Assembly (NCBI GenBank): GCA_963721385.1
Contig: CAVRJB010000019.1
Coordinates: forward strand, 434,001 to 498,000
DNA from: DAOMFB01 sp963721385
Lineage (GTDB): Bacteria > Acidobacteriota > Thermoanaerobaculia > UBA5066
Reading direction: 5' to 3'
DNA: 64,000 nucleotides
Shown here in pieces: positions 25,459 to 34,860 of the stretch (position 1 is the first letter of the stretch; every line of letters starts with the position of its first letter). A program made the position numbers and the translations under genes. The notes below the pieces were generated by a model. The model had not been told where the DNA came from, did not search any database, and worked only from the letters and a program-made list of their open reading frames with translations.

Positions 25459-28203
25459 ATGGCACGAAAGAAATCAGTCGAAACGGGATTCACGGACTGC
25501 ACCGAGCAGAGACGGCTGAACGACGCCCGCGAGAAGGGGATCCCCTGGAAGAAGTGGGGGCCGTACCTTTCCGAGCGGCAGTGGGGGACCGTCCGCGAGG
25601 ACTACAGCGCGGACGGCAACGCCTGGGACTACTTCACGCACGAACAGTCCCGCTCGCGGGCCTACCGGTGGGGCGAGGACGGCCTCGGGGGGATCTCGGA
25701 CGACAAGCAGCGCCTCTGCTTCGCCCTCGCGCTCTGGAACGAGAAAGACCCGATCCTGAAGGAGCGGCTCTTCGGCCTGACGAACAGCGAGGGGAATCAC
25801 GGCGAGGACGTCAAGGAGTACTACTTCTACGTCGATTCGACGCCGACCCACTCGTACATGAAATGGCTCTACAAGTACCCTCAGCGCGAGTTCCCCTACC
25901 GGGATCTCGTCGAGACGAACCGGGCGCGGTCGCGCGAGGAGATGGAGTACGAGCTGCTCGACACCGGCGCCTTCCACGAGGACCGGTACTTCGACGTCTT
26001 CCTCGAGTACGCCAAGGCGGACCCGGACGACATCCTGATCAAGGTGTCGGTCCACAACCGCGGTCCGGAGGCCGCCCGGCTGCACCTCCTCCCGACGCTC
26101 TGGTTCAGGAACACCTGGTCGTGGGAAAAGAGCGGAGAGAAGCCGTCCCTGAAGGAAGCGGGGCCGGGGCGGATCCAGGCCAACCATCCCGAGCTGGGCG
26201 CGTACACGCTGGCCTGCGACGGAAAGCCGGAGCTTCTCTTCACGGAGAACGAGAGCAACACAGAGCGCCTCTGGGGACAACCCAATCCGTCCCCCTACGT
26301 GAAGGACGCGTTCCACCGGTACGTCGTCGGGGGCGCGAACGAGGCCGTTAATCCTGCGAAGACAGGCACCAAGGCCGCGGCGCACTACGTCGTCGAGGTC
26401 CCCGCCGGCGGCTGCGAGGTCGTCCGGCTCCGCCTCGCGGCCGCGCCGCCGACGCCGGCCTTCGGCAGGGGGTTCGACGCGACCGTCGCCGCGCTTCTCG
26501 CCGACGCCGACGACTTCTACGAAAAGATCACCCCCCGCACGCTGACCGAGGACGAACGCCGGGTCCACCGGCAGGCGCTCGCCGGGATGCTCTGGTCGAA
26601 GCAGTTCTACTTCTTCGACGTCGATCGGTGGCTGCAGGAGCATGACGCGCACCCGCTTCTCGGGAGCCGTTCCGCTCCCCGGAACGCCGAGTGGTTCCAC
26701 ATGTTCAACGGCGACGTCATCTCGATGCCCGACAAGTGGGAGTACCCCTGGTACGCCGCGTGGGACCTGGCCTTCCACACGATCGCGCTCTCCCTCGTCG
26801 ACTTCGACTTCGCGAAGCAGCAGCTCCTTCTGATGCTCCAGAGCCTCTACGCCCACCCGAACGGGCAGATCCCCGCCTACGAGTGGAACTTCAGCGACGT
26901 GAACCCCCCCGTTCACGCCTGGGCGACGTACTTCCTCTACCAGATCGAGCGGGACCTCGGCCGGGGGGACATCAAGTTCCTCGAGCGCTCCTTCCAGGGG
27001 CTGCTGCTCAACTTCAACTGGTGGGTCAACCGGAAGGACCCTGCCGGGCGGAACGTCTTCGCGGGCGGGTTCCTCGGCCTCGACAACATCGGCGTCTTCG
27101 ACCGGAGCGCGCCGCTCCCCACCGGAGGCTCCCTCGAGCAGGCGGACGGCACCGCCTGGATGGCCTTCTACTGCCAGAACATGCTCGAGATCGCCCTCGT
27201 CCTCGCCGAGCACGACCCGGCCTACGAGGAGCACGCCTACAGGTTCCTCCAGCACTTCATCTGGATCTCCTACGCGATGGACCGCCTCGGCGAGCACCAC
27301 GACGAGATGTGGGACGAGGCGGACGGCTTCTTCTACGACCTTCTCCGGCTCCCCGACGGAAACGGGATGCGCCTCAAGGTCCGGTCGATGGTGGGGCTCC
27401 TCCCCCTCTGCGCCGCCACGGTCTTCGAAGGGGACGTCCTCGAGCGGTTTCCGAAGCTCCGTGAGCTGATCGCGCTTTTCCGGAATCGTCACCCGGAGGT
27501 CGTGGCGCACGTCGCCCCGACCGAGGAGGGGTTCGTCGGGTACGCGAACCGCCGGCTCCTCTCGGTCCTGAACAAACAGAAGCTCGAGCGCGTCCTGGGA
27601 TATCTCCTCGACGAAAAGGAATTTCTCGGCCCCTACGGCATCCGGTCGGTGTCGAAAGTCCACCGCGACCATCCGTTCGTCTTCCACCTCGAGGGACGCC
27701 CCTACGACGTGACGTACCTGCCAGCGGAGTCGAACACGGGGATGTTCGGGGGAAACTCGAACTGGCGGGGGCCGGTCTGGATGCCGGTGAACGGCCTCCT
27801 GATCCGCGGGCTCCTGAACCTCTATATCTTCTACGGTGACGACTTCACGGTCGAGTGCCCCACCGGCTCCGGAAACCGGATGACTCTCTTCGAGGTGGCG
27901 AAGGAGATCTCGCGTCGCCTCGCGGCGACCTTCCTCCGCGACGCGAGCGGCCGCCGCCCCGTACACGGAGGGACGGAGAAGTTCCAGACCGACCCGCACT
28001 GGCGGGACCTGATCCTGTTCTACGAGTACTTTCACGGCGACAACGGGGCCGGCCTCGGCGCGAGCCACCAGACGGGGTGGACGGGCCTCATCGCACGCCT
28101 CCTTGATTTCTTCGGCCGCCTCGACTCCAAGACCGTCCTCCGGACGCCGAAGGGAGACATCATGTCCCGGCTGGTCCGGGAACAGGTGGGCGGGAGTCGG
28201 TAG
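25459..28203 (+). CDS. GH63-like glucosidase (MGH1-like glycoside hydrolase)
   Basis: A protein of 914 residues without signal peptide. The N-terminal half is beta-rich (YSADGNAWDYFTHEQSRSRAYRWGEDGLGG and a conserved WGTVREDYS); the C-terminal (alpha/alpha)6 barrel starts near 370 and has WHMFNGDVISMPDKWEYPWYA-type residues near 415, a WNFSDVNPPVHAWA motif near 475 and HHDEMWDEADGFFYD near 615, the usual sites of the catalytic acids in GH63/GH37-related enzymes. Relatives hydrolyse glucosylglycerate or mannosylglycerate or process glucosides. It starts the sugar block and precedes the GH13 gene by six bases. Confidence 0.85.
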   Translation: MARKKSVETGFTDCTEQRRLNDAREKGIPWKKWGPYLSERQWGTVREDYSADGNAWDYFTHEQSRSRAYRWGEDGLGGISDDKQRLCFALALWNEKDPILKERLFGLTNSEGNHGEDVKEYYFYVDSTPTHSYMKWLYKYPQREFPYRDLVETNRARSREEMEYELLDTGAFHEDRYFDVFLEYAKADPDDILIKVSVHNRGPEAARLHLLPTLWFRNTWSWEKSGEKPSLKEAGPGRIQANHPELGAYTLACDGKPELLFTENESNTERLWGQPNPSPYVKDAFHRYVVGGANEAVNPAKTGTKAAAHYVVEVPAGGCEVVRLRLAAAPPTPAFGRGFDATVAALLADADDFYEKITPRTLTEDERRVHRQALAGMLWSKQFYFFDVDRWLQEHDAHPLLGSRSAPRNAEWFHMFNGDVISMPDKWEYPWYAAWDLAFHTIALSLVDFDFAKQQLLLMLQSLYAHPNGQIPAYEWNFSDVNPPVHAWATYFLYQIERDLGRGDIKFLERSFQGLLLNFNWWVNRKDPAGRNVFAGGFLGLDNIGVFDRSAPLPTGGSLEQADGTAWMAFYCQNMLEIALVLAEHDPAYEEHAYRFLQHFIWISYAMDRLGEHHDEMWDEADGFFYDLLRLPDGNGMRLKVRSMVGLLPLCAATVFEGDVLERFPKLRELIALFRNRHPEVVAHVAPTEEGFVGYANRRLLSVLNKQKLERVLGYLLDEKEFLGPYGIRSVSKVHRDHPFVFHLEGRPYDVTYLPAESNTGMFGGNSNWRGPVWMPVNGLLIRGLLNLYIFYGDDFTVECPTGSGNRMTLFEVAKEISRRLAATFLRDASGRRPVHGGTEKFQTDPHWRDLILFYEYFHGDNGAGLGASHQTGWTGLIARLLDFFGRLDSKTVLRTPKGDIMSRLVREQVGGSR

Positions 28204-28209
28204 GCGGCG

Positions 28210-29682
28210 ATGCCTTCCCCCCGTTACCCCTCGCTCTTCCAGATCAACACCCGGGTCCGGCTCACGGAGCTGTCCGCGACGCTGGGGCGGAAGACGACGC
28301 TCGACGACATTCCCGACGCGGAGCTCGACGGGCTGGCGGGGATGGGCTTCGACTGGGTCTGGCTCCTGAGCGTCTGGCAGACGGGTCCCGCGGCACAGGC
28401 GATCTCGCGCGCGAATCCCGTCTGGCGCCGCGAGTTCGAAGAAACGCTGCCGGACCTCAAGGACGAGGACATCGCCGGCTCCGGGTTTGCCATCCAACGC
28501 TACACCGTCCATCGCGATCTGGGCGGCGATGCGGCGCTCGCGCGTCTGCGGCAACGGATGAAGAGACGCGGGCTGAAGCTAATGCTCGACTTCGTCCCCA
28601 ACCACATGGCGCCCGACCACCCGTGGGTGGAGGAACACCCCGACTACTTCGTCGCGGGAACCGAGGAGAAGCTCGCGGCCGAGCCGCAGAACTACGCACG
28701 CGGCGGGAAGCCGGATCCTCGCCTACGGCCGGGACCCGTACTTCGACGGCTGGCCCGATACGCTGCAGCTCGACTACGGCAACCCGGAATTGCAGCGAGC
28801 CATGATCGGCGAGCTGGAGAGAATCGCCGGGCAATGCGACGGGGTGCGCTGCGACATGGCCATGCTGGTCTTGCCCGACGTCTTCGAACGCACCTGGGGC
28901 ATCCGGCCCGATCTCTTCTGGCCGAAGGCGACCGAGTCGGTCCGGCGGAAACATCCGGACTTCCGGTTCATGGCCGAGGTCTACTGGGACCTGGAATGGA
29001 CTCTCCAGCAGCAGGGTTTCGACACCACCTACGACAAGCGGCTCTACGACCGCCTCGTGTCGGGCGACGCGCGCCCGGTCCGCGAGCACCTCCTCGCGGG
29101 CCTCGACTACCAGGACCACCTGGCCCGCTTCCTCGAGAACCACGACGAGCCGCGGGCCGCCGCCACGTTCGCGCCCGAGGTGCACCGGGCCGCCGCCGTG
29201 ATCACGTATCTCGCACCCGGCCTGCGGTTCTTCCATCAGGGGCAGTTCGAAGGGCGGAAGAAGCGCATCTCACCGCATCTCGTCCGGGCGCCCGAAGAAT
29301 CTCCGGACAGGGAGATCGAGGCGTTTTACGACCGTCTGCTCGCCGTCCTCCGGAAGCCCGTCGTGAAGAGCGGGGAATGGCAGTTGCTCTCCTGCCGGCC
29401 GGCCTGGGACGGGAACGGATCCTGGGATTCCTTCATCGCCTGTTCCTGGCGGGGATCCGGCGGCGAGCGGATGGTGGTCGCCGTGAACTACGCGCCCCAT
29501 CCGAGCCAGTGCTACCTCGAACCTGCCGTTCCCCGAACTCGGAGGACCGCTCGGTCCGGCTCCGGGACTCGCTGGGCTCCGCCTGCTATCCCCGCGACGG
29601 CAACGACCTGCTCGAGCGCGGGCTCTACCTCGATCTGCCGCCCTGGTCCTACCACGCCTTCGACATGGAGGTCAGCGCATGA
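28210..29682 (+). CDS. GH13 alpha-amylase family protein (frameshifted)
   Basis: About 490 residues, read in three pieces. The barrel start is clear: LFQINTRVRL, GFDWVWLLSVWQTG, and LMLDFVPNHMAPDHPWV near 120-135. After a one-base break near 28712 the frame shifts and gives GRDPYFDGWPDTLQLDYGN, the nucleophile Asp in GVRCDMAM near 214, the acid/base Glu in FMAEVYWDLEW near 256 and the third acid in ENHDEPR near 311. A second break near 29525 restores the first frame for LRDSLGSACYPRDG and the end. All three catalytic acids are present, so the gene is probably functional. The substrate could be an osmolyte or a maltooligosaccharide. Confidence 0.78.
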   Translation: MPSPRYPSLFQINTRVRLTELSATLGRKTTLDDIPDAELDGLAGMGFDWVWLLSVWQTGPAAQAISRANPVWRREFEETLPDLKDEDIAGSGFAIQRYTVHRDLGGDAALARLRQRMKRRGLKLMLDFVPNHMAPDHPWVEEHPDYFVAGTEEKLAAEPQNYARGGKPDPRLRPGPVLRRLARYAAARLRQPGIAASHDRRAGENRRAMRRGALRHGHAGLARRLRTHLGHPARSLLAEGDRVGPAETSGLPVHGRGLLGPGMDSPAAGFRHHLRQAALRPPRVGRRAPGPRAPPRGPRLPGPPGPLPREPRRAAGRRHVRARGAPGRRRDHVSRTRPAVLPSGAVRRAEEAHLTASRPGARRISGQGDRGVLRPSARRPPEARREERGMAVALLPAGLGRERILGFLHRLFLAGIRRRADGGRRELRAPSEPVLPRTCRSPNSEDRSVRLRDSLGSACYPRDGNDLLERGLYLDLPPWSYHAFDMEVSA

Positions 29683-30727
29683 AAGCCATCACCGTGGAGC
29701 CCCGCAAGCCCGGGACCGCCCGGCTGGAGGAGATTCCGGAACCGGGTCCGTCGGAAGGGTCGGTCCTCGTGGAAGCCGTTGCCGTCGGCGTCTGCGGGAC
29801 CGACGTCGAGATCGTCGAGGGCAAGTACGGTTGGGCTCCTCCCGGCAAGACGCGTCTCGTCCTCGGCCACGAATCCCTCGGTCGCGTGGTGGACCCGGGC
29901 CCGAGCGGCGCGCTCAAGAAGGGCGACCTCGTTGTCGGGATCGTCCGGCGCCCCGATCCCGTCCCCTGCCCGAGCTGCGCCGTCGGGGAGTGGGACATGT
30001 GCCGGAACGGCCGCTACACCGAGCGGGGGATCAAGGAGATCCACGGCTTCATGTCGGAGCGCTGGCGGATCGAGCCCGAATACGCCATGAAGGTCGACCG
30101 GTCCCTCGGGCTCCTCGGCGTCCTCCTCGAGCCGACGACGGTGGTTGCGAAGGCGTGGGAGCAGGTCTCGGCCGTGGGGCATCGGGCCTTCTGGGAGCCG
30201 CGGACCGTCCTCGTGACGGGCGCGGGGCCGATCGGCCTCCTCGCGGCGTTCCTGGCGGCGCAGCACGGCCTCGACGTCCACGTTCTCGACCGGGTCACGT
30301 CGGGGCCGAAGCCGGAGCTGGTCCGGGCCCTCGGTGCGACCTATCACTCCGGCAGCATCAAGGACATCGGGTTCGAGCCGGACGTCGTCCTCGAGTGCAC
30401 CGGGGTCGGGCCGTGCTCGCGGACACGCTCCAGGCCGTCGCGCCCGGCGGCGTCGTCTGCCTCACCGGAGTCGGGAGCGGAGGGCGCGTCGGCGCGCTTC
30501 CCATCGCGGATGTGGCGGCCAACGTGGTCCTCCGGAACAACGTCGTCGTCGGGAGCGTTAACGCGAACAAGCGGCACTGGTACCGGGCCGGCGAGGCGCT
30601 GGCGCGCGCCGACCGGGCGTGGCTCGGCCGCCTGATCACCCGCCGGGAGGCGCCGGAGAGGTTCGCGCAGGCTCTCGAACGGCAGCCCGACGACATCAAG
30701 GTCGTCGTCCAGTTCTCCGAGGCGTGA
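29679..30727 (+). CDS. Zinc-dependent glucose 1-dehydrogenase-like protein (frameshifted)
   Basis: A medium-chain dehydrogenase of about 349 residues. Catalytic zinc motif CGTDVEIVEG near 40, GHESLG near 67, structural-lobe cysteines in CPSCAVGEWDMC near 100, and the nucleotide-binding GAGPIGLL near 185. After a single-base break near 30410 the reading goes on as QAVAPGGVVCLTGVG and ends VVVQFSEA. The C-terminal part matches the glucose dehydrogenase C-domain. Its start overlaps the GH13 stop by four bases. It would oxidise glucose to glucono-lactone, feeding the lactonase next door. Confidence 0.8.
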
Positions 30728-31950
30728 CGCGAAGGCGAGAGACGTTGTTCGGAAGAGCTCTTCGAAGGGCAGCGGCGGCGGCGCTCGTTCTGGCGGGCGC
30801 GGCCGCGGCGCAGGGGAGCGCGAAGGGAGAACCCGAGGCATCCCGGGCGCCGCTGCGCGTCTACGTGGGCACGTATACGGGCTCGTCGAGCCGAGGGATT
30901 TACAAGTTCGAGCTGGACGCGTCTTCCGGGGCGGTCGTCGAAGGGCCGGTCCTCGCGGGTCGTTCGGAGAATCCTTCTTTCCTGACTATCCATCCGGGCG
31001 GCCGGTTTCTGTATGCGGTCAACGAGGTGCGGTCCTTCGGCGGCCAACCCACCGGCGCGGTCAGCGCCTTCGCCGTGGACCCGTCGACGGGAGACCTCGC
31101 CTTCCTCAACCAGCAACCGTCCGGGGGCGCGGACCCATGCCACCTCGCGGTCGAAGCGGAAGGTCGCTACCTCGTCGTCGCGAACTACTCCGGCGGCTCG
31201 GTCGCCGTCCTTCCGCTCGACGCCGACGGGCGTTTGCGGCCCGCCGCTCGCGTGCGGCGCCTCGCGGGGTCGGGACCGAACGCGGCGCGTCAGCAGTCCT
31301 CGCACGCCCACGGCGTCTTCTTCGACGCTTCGGGGAAGTTCCTCCTGACCGCCGATCTCGGATCCGACCGCGTCCTCGTCGAGCGTTTCGACGGGGCCGC
31401 CGGCTCGCTCTCCGGCGAGGTGCCGGACGGTGCCGCTCTTCCCCCGGGCGCCGGGCCGCGGCACGTCGCCTTCGATCCGTCGGGCCGGTTTCTCTTCGCG
31501 ATCAACGAGCTCTTTTCGACCGTGACCGCATTTCGCTGGGACGCGGAGCGGGGGCGCCTCGAGCCCTTCCAGACGGTCCCGTCCGTCGCGGACGGCTTTT
31601 CCGGGGAAAACAAGGCGGCCGAAATCGCCGTGTCGGCGGACGGACGCTTCGTCTACGCCACGAACCGGGGGGAAGACAGCCTCGCCGTCTTCGCGGTCGA
31701 CGCGTCGGGGAGGCTGGCGCCCGCGGGCCGGGTCCCTTCCGGGGGCCGGACGCCGCGAAGCTTCGCCATCGACCCCTCTGGCCGCTGGCTGATCGCCGCC
31801 AACCAGGGCTCCGGCTCGGTCGTCGTCTTCCGCCTCGATCCGGAGACGGGGCTTCCGCGCGCCGTCGGCGCGCCGGTCGTCGTGCCGGAGCCGGTCTCGA
31901 TACTCTTTTCACCGGTGCAAGGCGCCGGGAAGAAAACAAGGGTGCCGTGA
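30724..31950 (+). CDS. Secreted lactonase-family seven-bladed propeller protein
   Basis: A protein of 408 residues of the 6-phosphogluconolactonase-like (Lactonase, PF10282-type) family. The propeller blades are easy to see as repeats: YVGTYTGSSSRGIYKFELDA, FLTIHPGGRFLYAVNE, HLAVEAEGRYLVVANYSGG, HVAFDPSGRFLFAINE and IAVSADGRFVYATNRGEDSL, each about 45-50 residues apart. A signal peptide (ALVLAGAAAAQG) suggests periplasmic location. GTG at 30724 overlaps the dehydrogenase stop (GTGA), though a TTG 21 bases later is also possible. Together with the dehydrogenase it suggests glucose oxidation to gluconate. Confidence 0.83.
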   Translation: MTRRRETLFGRALRRAAAAALVLAGAAAAQGSAKGEPEASRAPLRVYVGTYTGSSSRGIYKFELDASSGAVVEGPVLAGRSENPSFLTIHPGGRFLYAVNEVRSFGGQPTGAVSAFAVDPSTGDLAFLNQQPSGGADPCHLAVEAEGRYLVVANYSGGSVAVLPLDADGRLRPAARVRRLAGSGPNAARQQSSHAHGVFFDASGKFLLTADLGSDRVLVERFDGAAGSLSGEVPDGAALPPGAGPRHVAFDPSGRFLFAINELFSTVTAFRWDAERGRLEPFQTVPSVADGFSGENKAAEIAVSADGRFVYATNRGEDSLAVFAVDASGRLAPAGRVPSGGRTPRSFAIDPSGRWLIAANQGSGSVVVFRLDPETGLPRAVGAPVVVPEPVSILFSPVQGAGKKTRVP

Positions 31951-32807
31951 CGAACGACCGACACGAGCCCGGGGCCCTCCGCCGGCTGTTCGTTTCCGAG
32001 CTGATCGGCACGGCCCTGCTGGTGCTGGTCGGCCTCTCCCTCGTCATCCTGATGTTCGGAGAGGGCACGCCGATGGCTCGCCTCGTCCCCGACGAGGGGC
32101 TGAGGCGCCTGATCACCGGGTTCCTCTTCGGGACGACGGGCGCCTGCATCGCGCTCTCTCCGGTTGGGAAGGTGAGCGGGGCCCACATCAACCCGGCCGT
32201 CACGCTCGCCTTCCGGCTGATCGGCAAGATCGACCTCAGGACGACGCTCGCGTACGTCGCGGGCCAGCTGATCGGGGCGGTCGCGGGGTCGCTGCCCCTT
32301 CTCCTCTGGGGCTCGATGGGGAAGAGCGTGGCCTTCGGGGCGACCGTCCCGGGTCCCGGCGTCTCCCTCGGGGCGGCGTTCCTGGGCGAGATGGCCACGA
32401 CCTTCGCGATGGTCGGCCTCCTGGCCGTCTTCCTCGGGTTCCGGGAGATCCGACCCTTCACGCCCGCGATCTTTCCGCCGCTCTACGCGATCATGGTCTG
32501 GGCGGAAGCGCCGATCTCGGGCACCAGCACGAACCCGGCCCGCAGCCTCGGTCCGGCTGTCGTCTCCGGAGTGTGGCAGGGCTGGTGGATCTACTGGCTC
32601 GGGCCGCTCGCCGGAATGCTCCTCGCCATCCTCGCCTGCAGCGCCCTCGCGAAGCGGATCGAGGTCGCCAAGCTCTACTACTTCGACAGCGACCGCGACC
32701 GGCTTTTCCGCCGCATGGCCGAGCCGCGTCCCTCCGAAGCAACGAAGATCGGAAAGGTCTCAGGTCGCACCTCTAAAGCGGTGCGCCCTCAAAGGAGAAC
32801 TCGATGA
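31947..32807 (+). CDS. MIP family aquaporin/glycerol channel
   Basis: A protein of 286 residues with six membrane helices and the two half-helix motifs HINPAVT near 74 and TNPARSLGP near 195, so both NPA boxes are intact. After the first NPA the pore residues look wide rather than water-selective, but I cannot model this. GTG at 31947 overlaps the lactonase stop (GTGA). A charged C-terminal tail follows (YYFDSDRDRLFRRM). Water or small-solute flux fits the osmolyte-type neighbours. Regulation is probably with the whole block from 25459. Confidence 0.88.
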   Translation: MTNDRHEPGALRRLFVSELIGTALLVLVGLSLVILMFGEGTPMARLVPDEGLRRLITGFLFGTTGACIALSPVGKVSGAHINPAVTLAFRLIGKIDLRTTLAYVAGQLIGAVAGSLPLLLWGSMGKSVAFGATVPGPGVSLGAAFLGEMATTFAMVGLLAVFLGFREIRPFTPAIFPPLYAIMVWAEAPISGTSTNPARSLGPAVVSGVWQGWWIYWLGPLAGMLLAILACSALAKRIEVAKLYYFDSDRDRLFRRMAEPRPSEATKIGKVSGRTSKAVRPQRRTR

Positions 32808-34218
32808 CGACTGCCAGAAGGAGGCGCCGGGCCAGCGCAGGGCCGGAGAAAGTCCCGGACCAGCCCCGGTCGTGGGAAGAGCAATACGCCGCGGGCAAAC
32901 TCCTGCGGACGGCCTGCCCCGGAAGGCCCACGCCGCCTGGAAGGCCCCGTCCGAACGGAGAGACGCCGTCGAGATGGTCCTCGAAGCGGAAGAGGGGCGC
33001 CTGCCCGAACTCCTCCCCCTCCGCCACGGGCGGATGGTCCGCTCCGCGTTCACGTTCTACCGCGGTTCCGCCCTCGCGATGGCGGCCGACCTGGCGTCCA
33101 CGCCGACCTCCGGGGTCCGCGTCCAGTGCTGCGGCGACGCCCACCTCTGCAACTTCGGGGGCTTCGCCACGCCGGAGCGGAGCGTCATCTTCTCGATCAA
33201 CGACCTCGACGAGACGCTTCCGGCGCCCTGGGAGTGGGACCTCAAGCGGCTCGCCGCGAGCTTCGTCGTCGCGAGCCGGGACAACGGCCTGAAGGACGCG
33301 GCGGCACGGGACGCTGCCCGGAGCTGCGCTCGTACGTATCGCGAATCGATGGCCGAGTTCAGCCGGATGAAGACGCTGGAGCTCTGGTACCACGCCATGT
33401 GGATCGACGAGCTGGTGGCGGGCATCAAGGACCCGGCCTTTCGCAAGCGGGCCATCGCGCGCCTGCAGAAGGAGCGGGCGAAGAGCATCGCCGAGGACGT
33501 CTTTCCGAAGCTGGCGGAGCACAAGGGGGAGATTCCCGTCATCAAGGACCAGCTTCCCACGATCTTCCATCGGGAGGACGTTCCCGCGGGCGAGGTCCAG
33601 CAGGGCGTGCTCGACATGATCGCGAGGTACCGCGCGACGCTTCCCCGCGCGTACCAGACGCTGCTGGACCGCCACGAGCTGCGGGATGCCGCCATCAAGG
33701 TCGTGGGGATCGGCAGCGTCGGGACCGCCTGCTGGGTCCTCCTCTTCATGGCCGGCGAAGGCGATCCGCTCTTTCTCCAGGTGAAGGAGGCGCGCGCTTC
33801 GGTTCTGGAGCCGTACGCGGGCGCGAGTGTCTTCCCGAACCACGGCCAGCGCGTCGTGAACGGCTACCGGCTCCTGCAGCCCTTCGGCGACATCTTCCTC
33901 GGCTGGAGCCGGGGGCCCGTGCGCCACTGCTTCCTTCGACAGCTGAGGGACATCAAGGTCAGCCCCCGCGTCGAGACGTTCGGTCCCGGCCTGATGGAAC
34001 TCTACGGCACCTGGTGCGGACGGGCCCTCGCCCTCTCTCACGCCCGGGGCGGGGGCGCGGCGGTGCTCAGCGGGTATATGGGCAGGAGCGAAGTCTTCGA
34101 CGAAGCCATCGCGGCATTCTCCATGGCCTATGCGGACCAGAACGAGAAGGACCATGCCGCCCTCGACCGCGCGGTTCGCAAGGGCAAGGTGAAGGCGGTC
34201 TTCGAGGAGGCGTCCTGA
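32804..34218 (+). CDS. DUF2252 family protein (one frameshift)
   Basis: About 470 residues. An AAAGGAG ribosome site precedes ATG at 32804, which gives RSWEEQYAAGKLLR. A one-base loss near 32910 then shifts the frame to DGLPRKAHAAWKAPSERRD and the conserved core: RMVRSAFTFYRGSALAMA, VQCCGDAHLCNFGGFATPE and INDLDETLPAPWEWDLKRLA. These match the kinase-like DUF2252 fold, where the acidic DLDE could bind a metal. The function is unknown; DUF2252 genes are common in stress and polyphosphate/osmolyte neighbourhoods. The start overlaps the aquaporin stop by four bases. Confidence 0.8.
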
Positions 34219-34318
34219 GGGATGGAATGCCGGCAACGAGGAGAGGAGGGGCCTGAGCGTCAACGGGAGGGCACGACTCGAGATCCTTGACGCCGCCTCC
34301 TGCGTCAACCGCGCTCCG

Positions 34319-34694
34319 GCGCGCTTGGCCCGGTTTTTTCGGTCGACTCGCGGGACAACCAGTTCTTCCCGCTCCGGGGCTGGGCCGTGGACCACCGGTC
34401 GGATTTCTATGCCGGCTCCCTCGGCAGCGAGACCCGATTCGAGAAGTACGAGGCCAACATCCGCGCTTACTTTCCGGTCCGGGATCGGGACGTGCTCGCG
34501 ACGCAGCTCTATGCCTGCGCAGTCGGCGGCGTCGCGCCCGCGTTCGGAAGCTAAACGTCGCAGGACCTTCTTCCTTCGGCAGGAGTCGGCATCCGCTGGA
34601 TCGCGGACCCCAAGGAGAGGCGACGGTCCGGTTCGACTACGCCTGGGGCAAGGACTGGGGGGCGTTCTATCTCTCGATCGGAGAAGATTTCTGA
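34319..34694 (+). pseudogene. Remnant of an Omp85/BamA-type outer-membrane barrel
   Basis: The reading PVFSVDSRDNQFFPLRGW from 34330 is a hallmark of the last strands of BamA/TamA surface-antigen proteins, followed by DHRSDFYAGSLGSETRFEKY and EANIRAYFPVRDRDVLATQL. The frame ends in TAA at 34552-34554. In other frames the next 140 bases give GVGIRWIADPKER and RFDYAWGKDWGAFYLSIGEDF, the typical barrel end. So only the C-terminal third is left, with two frame changes, and no upstream POTRA region exists: DUF2252 ends at 34218. This is a fossil or damaged gene, unlike the single-indel genes elsewhere. Confidence 0.65.
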
Positions 34695-34819
34695 GAGGGG
34701 CTTGCCGCCCGAAGACTCGCAGATGCCGGCGAAGATAGAATCAAACGCGAGGTCACGCCCCGCCCCAGGGCGGTTCCGGGTCCACGACCAGACGATAGCC
34801 TCGGCAGTTCAGAACGGAC

Positions 34820-34837
34820 ATCGGACCTTGGTCTAAT
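34820..34837. promoter_or_regulatory. Operator-like palindrome, copy 1 (imperfect)
   Basis: The sequence ATCGGACCTTGGTCTAAT is an 18-base palindrome with two mismatches to the perfect copy at 37426-37443. It lies 24 bases downstream of the response-regulator stop at 34861 and about 125 bases after the Omp85 remnant. It may be left from a gene now lost or may control a distal transcript. Confidence 0.5.
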
Positions 34838-34860
34838 ACCCGTCCGCCGTCCGGGCCCAC

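Noticed and set aside
25474..28554. Long open frame on the minus strand opposite the GH63-like gene
   Set aside because: It is rich in Arg, Glu, Val and Pro with no domain, and mirrors the codon bias of the real gene on the plus strand. It is a GC-bias shadow.
34760..34773. Hairpin CCGCCC-CA-GGGCGG as a terminator
   Set aside because: The stem is short with a two-base loop and no T-run follows on either strand; chance is high in DNA of this composition.
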